Source: Rattus norvegicus
Lineage: Eukaryota > Chordata > Mammalia > Rodentia > Muridae
Direction of reading: 5' to 3'
Assembly (NCBI RefSeq): GCF_036323735.1
Contig: NC_086034.1
Location: forward strand, 66,118,439 to 66,182,438
DNA length: 64,000 nucleotides
Shown here piece after piece: positions 46,113 to 57,969 of this stretch (its first letter is position 1; every line of letters starts with the position of its first letter). The translations under genes were made by a program, and so were the position numbers. The notes beneath the pieces are model-generated. The model made no database searches. It was not told the DNA's origin and saw only the letters and a list, made by a program, of their open reading frames with translations.

Positions 46113-48705
46113 AGGGGAGCAGATGGTAGGAAATAAGCAAATTCAGGGCTAAAATCAACCAAATAGAAACAAAAAGAACTATACAAAGATTGAACAAAAC
46201 CAAGAACTGATTCTTTGAGAAACTCAATAAGATAGATAAACTCTTAGTCAGACTAACCAGAGGGCACAGAGACAGTATCCAAATTAACAAAATCAGAAAT
46301 TAAAAGGGAGGCATAACAACAGAAACTAAGGATATTCAAAAATCATCAGAGCTTACTACAAAAGCCTATACTCAACAAAACTGGAAAATCTGTATGAAAA
46401 GATCAATTTTCTAGACAGATACCAGGAACCAAAATCAAATCAGGATCAGACAAACCATCTAAACAGTTCCAGAATCCCTAAAGAAATAGAAGCAATCTTT
46501 AAAAGACTCCCAACCATAAAAAGCCTAGATCCACATGGGTTTAGTGCAGAATTCTATCAGACCTTCAAAGAGGATCTAATACCAATACTCCACAAACTAC
46601 TCCACAAAATAGAAACAGGAGGATGCTACCAATTCCTTCTATGGAGCCACAAATATGTTTATTCCTAAATCACACAAAGACACAACAAAGAAAGAGAACT
46701 TCAGACCAATTTCACTTATAAATATTGATGCAAAAATATTCATTAAAATTCTCACAATCTGAATCCAAGAACACATCAAAATGATCATCCATCATGATCA
46801 ACTGGGATCCATCCCAGGGATGCAGGGATGGTTCAATATACAGAAATCTATCAATGTAATCCACTATAAAAAAATTCAAAGAAAAAACCCACATGATCAT
46901 CTCATTAGATGCTGAGAAGGCATTTGACAAAATTCAGTACCCCCTTATGGTAAAAGTCTTAGAACGATAAGGAGTTCAAAGCCCATACCTAAACAAGGTA
47001 AAGGCAATATACAGTTAATCAGTAGCCAACATCAAACTAAATGGAGAAACACTTGAAGCAATTCCGTTAAAATTAGGGACTACATAAGGCTTCTCACTGT
47101 CTCTCTACCTATTCAATATAATACTTGAAATCCTAGTCAGAGCAATTAGACAACAAAAGGAGGTCAAAGGGATATAAATTGGAAAGGGAAAAGTCAAAAT
47201 ATCACGATTTGCAGATGACATGATAGTAGACTTAGGTGACCTTTAAAATTCCCCCAGAGAGGGATTGGGGATTTAGCTCAGTGGTAGAGCACTTGCCTAG
47301 CAAGCACAAGGCCCTGGGTTCGGTCCTCAGTTCAGGGGTGGGGTGGGGTGGGGGGGGAAGATTCCCCCAGAGAACTCCTAAACCTGATAAACAACTTCAG
47401 CAAAGTGGCGGGGTATAAAATTAACTCAAATAAATCAGTAGCTTTCCTCTACTCCAAGGATAAACAGGCTGAGAAAGATATTAGGGACAACTTTCACAAT
47501 AGTCACAAATAATATAAAATACCTTGGTGTGACTCTAACCTAGCAAGTGAAGGATCTATATGACAAGAACTTCAAGAAAGAAATCAAAGAATATCTCAGA
47601 AGATGAAAAGATTGTCTATCTTCATGGATCAGCAGGATTAATATAGTAAAAATGGCCATCAGGCTGAAAGCAATCTACAGATTCAATGCAATCCCCATTA
47701 AAATCCAAGTAAATTCTTCACAGAGCTAGAATTTGCAAGTTCATTTGAAATAACAAAAAAACCCAGGATAGGGAAAACTATTCTCAACAATAAAAGAATT
47801 TCTGGGGGAATCACCGTCCCTGACCATGAGCTGTACTACAGAGCAGTAGTGATAAAAAAACAAAACAAAACTGTATGGTATTGGTACAAAGACAGGCAGG
47901 TAGATCAGTGATTCCAGAATTGAAACCCAGAAATGAACCCACACACCTATGGTCACTTGATCTTTGACAAAGGAGCTAAAACCATCCAATGGAAAAGAGC
48001 ATTTTCAACAAATGCTGCTGGTTCAACTAATGGTCAGCATGTAGAAGAATGCAAATAAACCCATTCTTTTTTCCTTGTACAAAGCTTAAGTCCAAGTGGA
48101 TCAAGGACCTCCACATCAAACCAGATACAATCAAACTAATAGAAGAAAAAGTAGGGAAGAGCCTCAAACACATGGGCACTGAGGAAATTTTCCTGAACGG
48201 AACACCAATGACTTGTACTTTAAGATCAAGAATTGACAAATGGAACTTCATAAAATTGCAAAGCTTTTGTAAGGCAAAAGACACTGTCATTAGGACAAAA
48301 CAGCAACCAACATATTGGGAAAAGATCTTTATCAATTGTACATCCAATAGAGGGCTAACATCTGATATATACGAAGAACTCAAGAAGTTAGATTTCAGAG
48401 AATCAAATAACCCTATTAAAATGGTGTATAGAGCTAAACAAATAATTCTCAGCTGAGGAATACTAAATGGTCGAGAAGCATAGAATAGCCAGAAGCTGGA
48501 AAAAAAACCAGATCCCCTTCAACAGAGGTATGGGTACAGGAAATGTGGTACATTTACACAGTGGAGTACTACACAGCTGTTAAAAACAACGACTACAATT
48601 AAATTCTTAGGTAAATGGATGGAAGTAGAAAATGTCATCCTGAGTGAGGTAACCCAGTCACAAAAGAACACACATGGTATACACTTACTTATAAGTGGAT
48701 ATTAA
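46113..48705 (+). pseudogene. L1 ORF2 remainder: reverse transcriptase and C-terminal region
   Basis: This continues the ORF2 broken at 43541. It encodes the reverse transcriptase that copies L1 RNA at the nick and the cysteine-rich tail. Landmarks: the DPHGFSAEFYQTFKEDLIP segment near 46527 (fingers/palm, usual Pro changed to His), the catalytic FADD motif at 47208-47219, then the readable tail WIKDLHIKPDTIKLIEEKVG within 48049-48456. The natural stop TAA is at 48703-48705. An ID SINE sits at 47261-47360. Compared with the L1 at 57970-59160, about 330 bp (equivalent of 58055-58386) is missing at about 48480. In-frame stops are frequent, including TAA just after the catalytic motif near 47244. 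Confidence 0.88.
47261..47360 (+). mobile_element. ID (BC1-type) SINE inserted in L1 ORF2, 13-bp TSD
   Basis: The body GGATTGGGGATTTAGCTCAG, then TGGTAGAGCACTTGCCTAGC, CAAGCACAAGGCCCTGGG and GGTTCGGTCCTC is a well-preserved tRNA-Ala-derived ID element with intact A- and B-box Pol III promoter regions. The perfect TSD ATTCCCCCAGAGA lies at 47248-47260 and 47361-47373; the cut falls in a TTAAAATT context. Unusually, the tail after the body is G-rich (47335-47357) and ends GAAG, with no long A-tract. Frequent ID copies point to rat. Confidence 0.95.
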
Positions 48706-49795
48706 TCCAAAAGTTTGGAATACCTAAGATACGATTCACGGACCATATGACGCTCAAGAAGATGGAAGACCAAAGTTAGAATGCTTCAATCCTTTTTAGA
48801 AGGGGAAACAAAATATTCACAGGAGGTAGAGACTTTGGAGGAAGAGAGGAGTGGGAGCAGGAAAAAGGTGGGTGGGATCAGGTATAACATCAGGGATGTT
48901 ATATAGAGGTTCATGAATTTGAACAGATGGTGTAGCCATGGAGGAGGGGGAACTGGGGATAGCCATCAGCAAGTCCCACATGACTGGAAAGCAGGAGGCT
49001 CCTAGGACCCAATGGGGATGAGATTAGGTGAACTGTCCAACAATGGGGAGAGAGAACTTATAGAGACCACATCCAGAGGTTAGGCAAGGCCTCTGGATAG
49101 GGGATGGGACCAGTCACTCATCTCCAAATTCTTAGCCCAGAATTGCTCCTGTCTAAAGGAAATAGGGAGACAAAGTGTGGAGCAGAGACTGAAGGAAAGG
49201 CCACCAGACACTGCCCCACCTGGGGATCCATTCCATATACAGACACCAAACCCAGACACTATTGTGGATGGCAAGAAATGCTTGCTGACATGAGTCTGAT
49301 TTATCTGTCTCCTGAAAGGCTTTGCCAGGGCTGACAAATACAGAGGTGAATGCCCTCAGAAAACCATTGGCCTGAGCACCGGGTCCCCAATGGAGGAGCT
49401 AGAGAAAGAACTGAAGGAGCTGAAGGGGCTTACAACCCCATAGAAAGAGAATCAATCAACGAGTCTCCCCAGAACTCCTAGGGACTAAACCCCCACCAAA
49501 GAGTACACAGGGTGTGACCCATGACTCCGGCTGTATATGTAGCAAAGGATGGCCTTGTTGGGCAGCAATGGGAGGAAAGGCCATAAGTCCTGTGAAGGCT
49601 TGGTGCCCCAGTATAGGGGGAATGCCGGGGTGGGAAGGTGGGAGTGGGTGTGTGTGTGAGGGAGCACCCTCATAGAAGCAGGGGGAGAGTGGGATAGGAT
49701 AGGGGGGTTCTGGAAGGGAACCAGGAAAGGGGATAACATTTGAAATGTAAATAAACAAAATATACAATTTAAAAAAAGAAAAAAAACAGAAAAAA
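48706..49795 (+). other. L1 3'UTR and A-tail of the twin-primed element
   Basis: Contains AGTGGATATTAATCC just at the ORF2 stop, a GGAGAGAGAACTTATAGAGA-type block and AGAAAGAACTGAAGGAGCTG. It then has the G-rich polypurine tract at 49610-49720 with a short (TG)n, and ends AACATTTGAAATGTAAATAA plus an A-rich tail. The frames at 49080-49337 and 49456-49836 on the minus strand are antisense to it. Confidence 0.85.
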
Positions 49796-49806
49796 AAGAG
49801 CTTTGA

Positions 49807-50704
49807 GCAGTTTTTAGTAAGACAGATGTGACGCAATTATAAGACTCTCAAGAGCAGTTGGTTTATTATTCTAACTATCATGGTATGTGAAACATGGTTT
49901 GCTGAGAACAGGAGGAAACAGCTGAACTGGTGATAGTTATTTTGGGCTTTTCTGGGTTTTTTTTGGGGGGGGGGTTGCAGCAGTTTTAGCCTCAGCTTTA
50001 TCAGCTCTGTGCTATGCCCATTCCAAGGTCTGTATTCAAACACTTGGACTAGTGAGTATGTCATTAAGAGACCACCTATGCTCCTCAAAGGATTTGATCT
50101 GTTTAGGATGACAATAACTACATTTTCAATCTGCTGCCACTGTCATGCAAGGTGTCTCTTTCTTCCTGGTCTACAGAAGGTTGGAAAACAAACATCACAC
50201 AGCCCTAACTAAAATGCTCTCTCCTTACATAATCCCTATGTTTGGATTCCTGTCAAGCAAATAGCTTTGGGCTAGTATCACTGTGGATATTCAAATGTGA
50301 TTCACTGAATACCCAACTGTGCTTAGGGGTTTAAGGCATTTTTATAAGTGAGATTTTGCTGTGAATTTGTTAGCATGTTAGGGGGTGGAAAACGGGAGTG
50401 CCCTTGAGTGTTCTAGATTTTGTTTACGGTGACAGAGAATGACTCTCATTTATGATATTTTTCGGGGGGGAGGGAGTTAGGTTCTCCCTCTTCTCTTTCT
50501 CATATATAGTGTAGCATTTTATTTCTTGATGTTATTCCTACCTCCAAGAGTAAAAATTACAATGTGTAGAATGGGGAGTCTTTGAATTGCCTCTTATTAT
50601 TACAGTGAAGCCTTGACTTCACTACATAGGTAAAAAAATTCAGTTGCCATTTCCTACTGTTCTTATAACTCCTTTGTTATTGTTGTTTTGTTTGTTTGTT
50701 TATT
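49807..50704. other. Unique DNA
   Basis: No recognised repeat or gene beyond a T-run followed by G-run at 49958-49976. Confidence 0.4.
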
Positions 50705-50822
50705 GTTTTGTTTTTTAAGACAGGGTTTCTCTGTGTAACCCTGACCTCCAACCCATAGACCAGCCTACTTCTGCTTGTTTGAATGCTAGTATTAAAGGTG
50801 GGTGCTACTACACCCTGATTTT
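50705..50822 (-). repeat. B1 SINE, antisense
   Basis: TTTTGTTTTTTAAGACAGGG (antisense tail) is followed by TTTCTCTGTGTAACCCTGAC, CTTCTGCTTGTTTGAATGCT and AAAGGTGGGTGCTACTACAC. Moderately diverged, slightly shortened. Confidence 0.85.
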
Positions 50823-51589
50823 TTTTTAAATATCACATTTGTATGGCTTTAAGAACAAGTTTTAACAGTCGTTGAAACCACTTTTGTAAAGCCATGGGCA
50901 TTATCAATAACCTCTCACAAAGGTTAAAAACCACAATGAAATTCATCCCCATCTAATTTTGGTAGCTGAGTGCCCCAGGGAAATGAGTGTAGAATCTGTT
51001 TCAGTGTTAGAGGGACCATTACTAAGAAAGGTACCATAAAGAGAAAGGAGGGTTTTATCATAAGAAAGATGGAATGATTTAAAAAAATTTGGACTGATTA
51101 ATACAAAATCTGAGTATTTGCTGACCTGTATGTAGGCTGTGATGATATACCCAATAGATACATGTACTTGTGGCAGAAAAGTTTGGGGTCACTGAAAAAT
51201 GACAGATGTTTGGTTGTGGCGGGGGTGGGGGTGGGGAGGTGACTCAGCCTTTTGTCCCAAAGGAACTAAATCTGTTGAAATGCTCCACATGTGAACGACC
51301 AACAGAAAGCACTTCAGGAGTCTTTTTAGTTCTGGTTTTCTGTAGCTTAATGTCCATTGTCTGCCTCTCCGCTGCCATTGCTTGTACCAGATGTATTCCT
51401 GTACTATGTCATACAACAAGCCTGTGTGTCAGCAAATCTTTTACCATTTGTTTTCTTCCTTGTCTAGTCCAACGACACTTTTTAGGGCAACACAGATTTG
51501 TACATTGTAAAGCATCTGAAGTTAGTGCCTATTAATAATGCTGTTGTTACTAAATACTGACTTTATGAACGTCAGATGAATGTTTTTAA
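50823..51589. other. Unique DNA
   Basis: A G-rich patch at 51218-51240 is the only notable feature. The 109-codon plus frame at 51206-51535 and the minus frame opposite have no family signature. Confidence 0.4.
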
Positions 51590-51783
51590 AAAGGTTTCAC
51601 CTTTATGTATGTCTGTACACCATATACTTGCCTGGTGCTCATGGAGGCCAGAATAGGGTGTTAGATCTTCTGGGACTAGAGGTATGAATGTTTATAAGCA
51701 GACCTGAGGGTACTGGGAATCAAACTTGGGTCTTGAAGAAGACAAGCCAGTGCTCTTAACCACTGAACCATCTCTTTAGCGCC
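51590..51783 (-). repeat. B3 SINE, antisense
   Basis: TTTATGTATGTCTGTACACC, GCTCATGGAGGCCAGAATAG, GGGAATCAAACTTGGGTCTT (antisense B box) and TCTTAACCACTGAACCATCT (antisense A-box end) in order. A typical B3. Confidence 0.88.
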
Positions 51784-51804
51784 CCAGATGAACCTCTATA
51801 AACA

Positions 51805-51863
<59 letters not shown>
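51805..51863. repeat. (CA)n microsatellite
   Basis: About 29 uninterrupted CA units directly downstream of the B3 promoter end. Confidence 0.95.
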
Positions 51864-51866
<3 letters not shown>

Positions 51867-51924
51867 GGCACGCATGTACACACAATAAAAATTTGGTGGC
51901 AACATTTAATCAGTTCTTACTAGA

Positions 51925-52085
51925 AACTGGTATTCAGAATCTTTTACTTATTCTTGTATTTACCAGGCTGTGAAGTAGGAATTATGAACAGAATTTTATA
52001 AAAGATTACCGTAGCTACATAACTTGAGAAGTGACCTAATCTGAAATCAGACAATTTGCCTAGCTCTGGGGTCCTCTGCTAATGC
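51925..52085 (-). repeat. MIR SINE fragment
   Basis: CTTGTATTTACCAGGCTGTG, AGTAGGAATTATGAACAGAA, GTAGCTACATAACTTGAGAA and TTTGCCTAGCTCTGGGGTCC follow the antisense MIR core order. Diverged. Confidence 0.5.
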
Positions 52086-52857
52086 TCGTTGCTTTTAGGA
52101 AAATAGAACACAGCCGCTACCTCTGAGTCACTTAGAAGAGGACACCCTTTGAGATGAGGCTGCCTGTTAGCTAGTCTAAGGGAGTGTAGTTTGTATACTC
52201 ATGTCCGAGACTAATAGTAGAGTTCAGCTTCATTACAATAGTGAGCTAAAGGGGACCAGGAAATGGCTACCGTCTAGAAGGTGTTTGCTATTTCAGGGAT
52301 AATAATGATGGATAGTAATGCGATTTCACAGCTTGGATTATTAGCCTCAGGTGAAATCGTTAGTGGATTCAGATTCATCAAAATCATCAGGCCTAGCTTG
52401 TGGCCATCTCTTCCCAACCCTCCCCTAGGCTGCACGTTACCTTATAATAGCATTTCCCTCATTATCTCTGTCCTTGATAGCATTTAAAACACATTTATAA
52501 AAATAAACATGTACGACGAAGAGGTCAGATGCCCTTCCCTTCTGTGTTAACTCTCGTGTATCAAATAGTGCTGTATAAAATTCTCAGAGTCTAGAACTGC
52601 ACTATGTAATGGCATCTCCTTTGCTAAAACGTCCTGTGTCTCTATTATCTGGCGTGTATCCATCACTCTACATGGTCACCATGGAGTGAGGCTAGGGACG
52701 CTGAGGTAGAGAACTTTTTTGTCAAAGTTAAATTGAGATTCAAATATAAGTATCCACAATTGCAGTTACAATTGGATAATACTAGTCTAGAGTTTTAGCA
52801 TGAATTGGGACCTCAGGTTCATCAAAAGCGAGGAAGGCATTCATTTTTACCGTAGAG
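52086..52857. other. Unique DNA
   Basis: No recognised repeat or gene. Confidence 0.4.
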
Positions 52858-53075
52858 CACTGGTTCTTAACCTGTGGGTAGTAGTGCCTTCGAGGTCACA
52901 GGATCCTGTTACAGGAGCAGCCTAAGACTATCAAAAACCAGTTATTTACATTATGATTTGTAATAGTAGCAACATTACAGTTACGAAGTGGCATCTAACA
53001 AAATTTTATGGTTGGTGGTCACCGCAGCATAAGGAACTGTATTAAAGGGTCACAGCATTAGGAAGGTTGAGCACT
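52858..53075 (+). mobile_element. URR1-like hAT-Charlie nonautonomous DNA transposon
   Basis: Left end CACTGGTTCTTAACCTGTGG, internal TTACAGGAGCAGCCTAAGAC and TATTTACATTATGATTTGTA, right end GGGTCACAGCATTAGGAAGG then TTGAGCACT. The ends form degraded inverted repeats (GGTTCTTAACC against GGTTGAG). The sequence matches the common rodent URR1-type element as I recall it. No clear 8-bp duplication survives. Confidence 0.75.
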
Positions 53076-54643
53076 TTAGCTATAAGTGGTTATAAGTCCA
53101 TCAGTTGGGAACTAGTAAGCAAAACTTAGAACCCTGCCCTCTACTGTTTCTCTCACTGCAGCTAAAAATGTTGATAGATATCTTTATATCACTTGTTGAG
53201 GATATGCTCACATTTACAAAAATAAGTGATAGTGAGTCTTTAATTACAAAGTGATTTATATCATCCCAGTTGAAATTTTCATATTTATTGCTTAATTCAT
53301 GAATTGACATTTTTACACGTAACTGTTGTGAGTAAAGTTCTTGTCCTTTCTCTGTCACTTTGCCATTGATTATCCTCTCCAAGGAAATGAGGAGTTTCTT
53401 TGGTTAGCTTTAGAGGTAAGTAGAACTAAGTATATAACGTGTTCTAGCTTTAAACAAATAATAGCATGTATTCATGACTTTTCACACAATGTTTTTGTTA
53501 AAGAATATATATTGAGAATCTTTATACAGCAGCCTTATGATATTACTAGATCCTCCAGTAAGAGATATTTAGGTTCATTACAGTGTTTTATCTTAAAAGC
53601 AATGCTGGGCTGGATGTGGTAGTCCTCATATATAACCCTAGCCCTCAGGAGCCTGAGGCAGGAAGCTCATGAGTTTGAGGATAATCTGAAGAAGAGTCTG
53701 TCTTGATGAATAAACAAAAGTATGTTCCCAAACCTACCAATGTAAAGACAAATTAATAATGCTGGTATGGAAAGCTTTTTACATTTATAATTTCTAAGTA
53801 CATAAATACATTGCAGCGCAATCTCTAGAAACAAAAACACTTTGATTAAATGATTCGGGTGTCTTTTCTACTTTCATGATATTGGAAATTGTCGATTGTT
53901 GTCCACAGAGGCTACTTTGTTTTTTATTTTACAGCCAGCAGTCTGGAATCTCTGTATTATACCCATCAAATGTGTGATCAGATTGATAGAACCTTATCAT
54001 TTTTTATAGGTGAAAATTCTTCAATGTAACTTAAACTTCCCTATTTTAACCTATGGATGTGCCCAGCATGTTTGATATGTGGAGGCGCCATTTGTGTTTT
54101 AGTTTTTGTGAAATATATTTGCATACTTCGTTGATTTTTCTATCAGTTGTGGTTTTTCTAGGGTCTTTAATGTGTAAGGCACAAAGCAACATGGATGTTT
54201 CAGAGAGAATGCAGACATTTTTTTTTTGTACTGTGTCTTTTCACTACCCATTTAATGGTAAATGCAATAGAGAAATAATTACTCTTATGCAAAAAGTTGT
54301 ACCAATTCTTTTTCTTTCGTAACTTCTAGTATTCAGTAATAAATTAAAAAAGATTTCTGCAGCTCAGGACAGAGAAGAGTCATTTTAATTGAGTTGAAAT
54401 TTGTCCTTAAATTAGTAACTGTGACAATATCATTTATTAAATAATTACTTTTCTATACTTCTTTTGAACTTTACCACATGCAACACTTTAATTTTTCATT
54501 GTTTTTTCTATCTAACCTTGTAGATTCCCCACTAATCTGCCTGTTATTGACAGTATTACTTGTTTCAATAAATCCACATGATAGTATTATTCTACCATCA
54601 TTATGCTTGCTTTTCAGACAGTTCATTGTGCTTGCTTCTTTAT
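53076..54643. other. Mostly unique DNA with one B1-like SINE
   Basis: A diverged plus-strand B1-like element lies at about 53604-53715 (GCTGGGCTGGATGTGGTAGT, CCTCAGGAGCCTGAGGCAGG, AGCTCATGAGTTTGAGGATA). The rest is unassigned. A T-run lies at about 54219-54227. Confidence 0.45.
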
Positions 54644-54654
54644 AAGATATAGGT

Positions 54655-54715
54655 GGAAAGGGGGATAACATTTGAAATAAAAATACATAAAATATCCACT
54701 AAAAATAAATAAATA
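54655..54715 (+). mobile_element. 61-bp L1 3'-terminal stub with perfect TSD
   Basis: Only the last bases of an L1 3'UTR are present: GGAAAGGGGGATAACATTTG, AAATAAAAATACATAAAATA and TCCACT with an A-rich tail. The flanks AAGATATAGGT at 54644-54654 and 54716-54726 are identical over 11 bp. An extremely 5'-truncated insertion. Confidence 0.88.
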
Positions 54716-54726
54716 AAGATATAGGT

Positions 54727-57700
54727 CAAGATCACCTATTTCCAAACAACTCTGTTGACATTTTTTTCATAGGAACTTACTACATGTCAAGATTGAGTTA
54801 GAGATATCATGAGATTTACTCTTTTGATCTGTAATGGTATGTCTTTCTATGTGATGAGTGCTTGTGTAACTACAGGCTTTTCCACCATGTCCCAGTTCCT
54901 GAAATAAGGAGTCTGAGATTTAATTATATATGAATAATTATATATGAATAAATGCCTAGACTATAAGCTTGAGCTTGTTCCTTGACTAACTCATAACTTA
55001 ATTAACCCACTTATTCTATTCTATGAATACCACATGGCTGGTTTCCTCTTTTCAGTTTCATCCACCTGTCTCCTCAGAGTTTGGAGCAAATCTCTTCCAT
55101 CACCTTACCCTGTTCCAGGGCTCCTCTTTCTGTTCTGGAACTCTCACCTCCAATTTCCTGCCTCAGCTCATTGGCCAATCAACTTTTGATTGGCAGGTAA
55201 TGCTTCTATCTACACATTTGTGCAGTGTTCCATGACTTTTCTCTAATAAATCTTATATATTTGTTAGTATATTTTCACATTATTCTCTATATTCCTTTGG
55301 AATAAAATTTTATATGGATAAAGGGTGTTCTCTTCCAGAACCAGATAAAATATCTTCTCCAAATGGTGCCTATATCAAACCAGTCTCCTCAAGGCTCATA
55401 TATCTTATTGGGGGGTGGGTTAAGAGGAGTCATTATAAGAGCCAGAGGTACTAGATATCTCCAAGGAAACAGAGTCTTCAAGACAAAGCAGGATGATACA
55501 CATATGAATTCATAGATATTGTGACAGCAGCAGGCACAAGACTTGTACAGGTTCAAATATAAAAGAAATCTCAGCACTGAGAATGAGAAGTAGATACCAA
55601 AACGCACCTCTGACTGATATGCAATTCATAACCAATGAGAAAGGGAAAGTCAGTTCTCTCCAATAGAATCTCATGGGGTTATCAACCATACTCTAGGGCA
55701 TGTTTTTCCTGTTGTTTTTAATTTTTTCTTTTGGAGAAAGAGAGGGGGGAGAGAGAGAGAGAGAGAGAATTTGGGTGAGTAGAGGAGATGGAGAGGATCT
55801 AGGAGGAGATAGAGAAAAGAGAATATAATCAAAATTTATTATATAATATTTCAAATGAAAATATTATAAAAAGCTTTGCGTTTTTTTGTTGTTCTTTATC
55901 AAAATTGGAAAAAGTCTAGCTTTCCTTTGAAATAGTATGCTAATACTTAACATATGTTTTCAGTCAGGAGTGAATTTGAATGCAATCAAGTACTATGCCA
56001 ACATCTATGATCATGACTTGTGCTATAGGCTTATTGATATCATAAGTTAGGCGGACCATTTAGTCTCACCGTTTTGAAAGCTGTATTATTTTTACACTTT
56101 ATTTATTATCTTTCCATCCTTTGTTCACTGTTTCTTCTCAATTTTTCCTGTGTACTTACTGGCACTTTTCACTTTTACTTTGATTCAAAGTGAATGTGTT
56201 CATCAGAAGAGCAAAGTCCCAAATGACCAAATGATTTAGGCTAGAAACTGAACCACGTGTAACTGAAAAATGCTGCCATCTTTGTTCTGTGGGTGCATGG
56301 ATTGCTTTTGTTGTCCATGGAATGGGTTGCTGGTCCCCACCTTCTATAGCTGTGCCAATGCAAAGTTCTCTATAATGGAAAAAGAGAAGAAAAACTGAAC
56401 AAACTGATCAAATCTACTAGAAATTGAGTTAGGGATCTTTTCCAGAATTTTTTTCCTTTGTCTTGTGTTTAAGTAAGGTTCTTTATGTCATAAAGTACCT
56501 CACTGCTATTCTTTAGCTGTTTATACCCGTTATGTTTTTATATTCTAGTCAGTCACAAAATAAAAACAGGAAATGTGTTTGAGGTAAGGCAAAATGTCAT
56601 TGTGTTTAAAATGGAGAAATAGTTGGTGGGAAGATTTCAGCTTTCTGCTTGGCTCTGCCTACAGCTGGTCATTCTCATTTCCTGCGAACAGTGCTCTCAT
56701 TAGTGAAACATGGGTGGTTGGTTACTTCCTGGGAAACTGCAGGGAAGAGATTGGGGGCCTCTCTAGAGGGTGCCTGGAAAAGGGGCAAGACAGCTGGGCT
56801 TCACGAACTACCATATGGAATCAAGTTCCCAAGGCTAAGGGAAGAACATTCGAGAATGACATCGTAGCTTCACAGAGGGGCCCTCCTAAGCCAAATGTTC
56901 TAAGCATCCCTGCAAGCAGAGTAAATTAGAAATACCAAGCATATTGAGAGGACCAGACATTGTACAAATAGACTCATACATAATTATAAAAAACTAAATT
57001 CCAAATTTATTATCAAGGTGGTGAACAAAACGATTTAGTACAGTTTGTAGTGATCCTGTTGCAAATACGATGACAAAGACAGGCAGTTATATCCTAGCCA
57101 GGAAAACAGCAGGTATATCAGTGTAGAGGGCTCGGGAGCACAAATACAATAAATCATTTGTAAAGATGAATGAAAAGGTCGCTTTCATTTAGTCCTCTGT
57201 CTCTTTCTCTCTCTCCTCTCTTAAATTTGGATTAAATAAAAATCTTAACATTCCTCCAAAGTAAAGGAAAATCATCACATAGAATAATGTTCTCATTGAG
57301 CCAAGTCTAAGTGCATGCCACCTGAGCCCCAAACTGGGCTTCCACATTTTCCTTAGACTACTTTGTCCACCTTGACATCAATCAGAAGTTGTATTCAGTG
57401 ATCACATCATGTAGTCTCGCATGCTTGTTAATCCTTATCTTCTGCTATGACTCCATAAAGAACAGGCTATTTAGTTCTCAGAATGGTAAATACATAATAT
57501 AAGCCCTCACATACATGTCCTCAGATATCCTGTTCTTGTGATGATGGAAGTTATAGACCAGCCATTGTTCTATTATTCAAGATCAGTGGGACACTTGTAT
57601 GGCACTTCTTGGTGTTGCTTAAGATATAACAGAAGAGAGAGAAGGAGAAATACACTGAAGAACTGAAGGAATGTTTTCAGTTTCATATAGTCATGTATGT

Positions 57701-57969
57701 TGTGATGTGAACTTGGCCTATGTTTTATTCTTGAGTTAGTTTTGGCTCAGAATTTATCCATTCATTCACATAGACATTCATATCACAAGGGAATTTTGTG
57801 AGATTTTTCAGACATGAAGACAAATTAGAATCCATTCTTTCCAAAAACTTTTTTTTGTTATTGGATTTGCAATAAAGCTTTAAAGGTACTATGTATCTTG
57901 ACAGCCTTAAATATTGTAACAACTCAGAAATAATTCAGTTCTGTTTCTGGGTAAGGTCTGGATTAATAC
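54727..57969. other. Apparently unique DNA
   Basis: About 3.2 kb. A 15-bp AT-rich tandem pair (AATTATATATGAATA) lies near 54923-54952, and (GA)n at 55739-55768. The longest frames (56594-56929, 111 codons, with a second frame overlapping) have no recognisable domain or signal and lie in otherwise non-coding sequence. Confidence 0.4.

Larger units (their letters stand above)
43541..49795. mobile_element. Near-full-length L1 with inverted 5' half (twin priming)
   Basis: One insertion in two oppositely oriented parts. 43541-46112 reads in antisense: from 46112 downward it gives 5'UTR monomers, ORF1 and the endonuclease half of ORF2. 46113-49795 reads in sense: the rest of ORF2, the 3'UTR and the A-tail (49764-49797). 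The ends join where they would in an intact element: the inverted part stops after AGAACAAAAAGCAGATACAT and the forward part starts AAGGGGAGCAGATGGTAGGA, with little or no loss. The perfect 11-bp TSD AAGAGCTTTGA at 43530-43540 and 49796-49806 encloses both halves, so they came in together. Inactive: ORFs carry many stops, an ID insertion and a deletion. Confidence 0.93.

Noticed and set aside
47261..47335. Possible tRNA-Ala gene
   Set aside because: A tRNA-like A and B box are present, but the body is a BC1/ID SINE flanked by a target-site duplication inside an L1.
48049..48456. 135-codon frame as a host gene
   Set aside because: Its sequence is the C-terminal part of L1 ORF2, so it is listed as an L1 pseudogene.
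49456..49836. 126-codon minus frame with a hydrophobic segment
   Set aside because: Antisense to the 3'UTR and A-tail of the twin-primed L1; the Phe-rich part is the A-tail read backwards.
56594..56929. 111-codon frame in unique DNA
   Set aside because: No domain or known family; a second open frame overlaps it, and length alone is compatible with chance in 64 kb.
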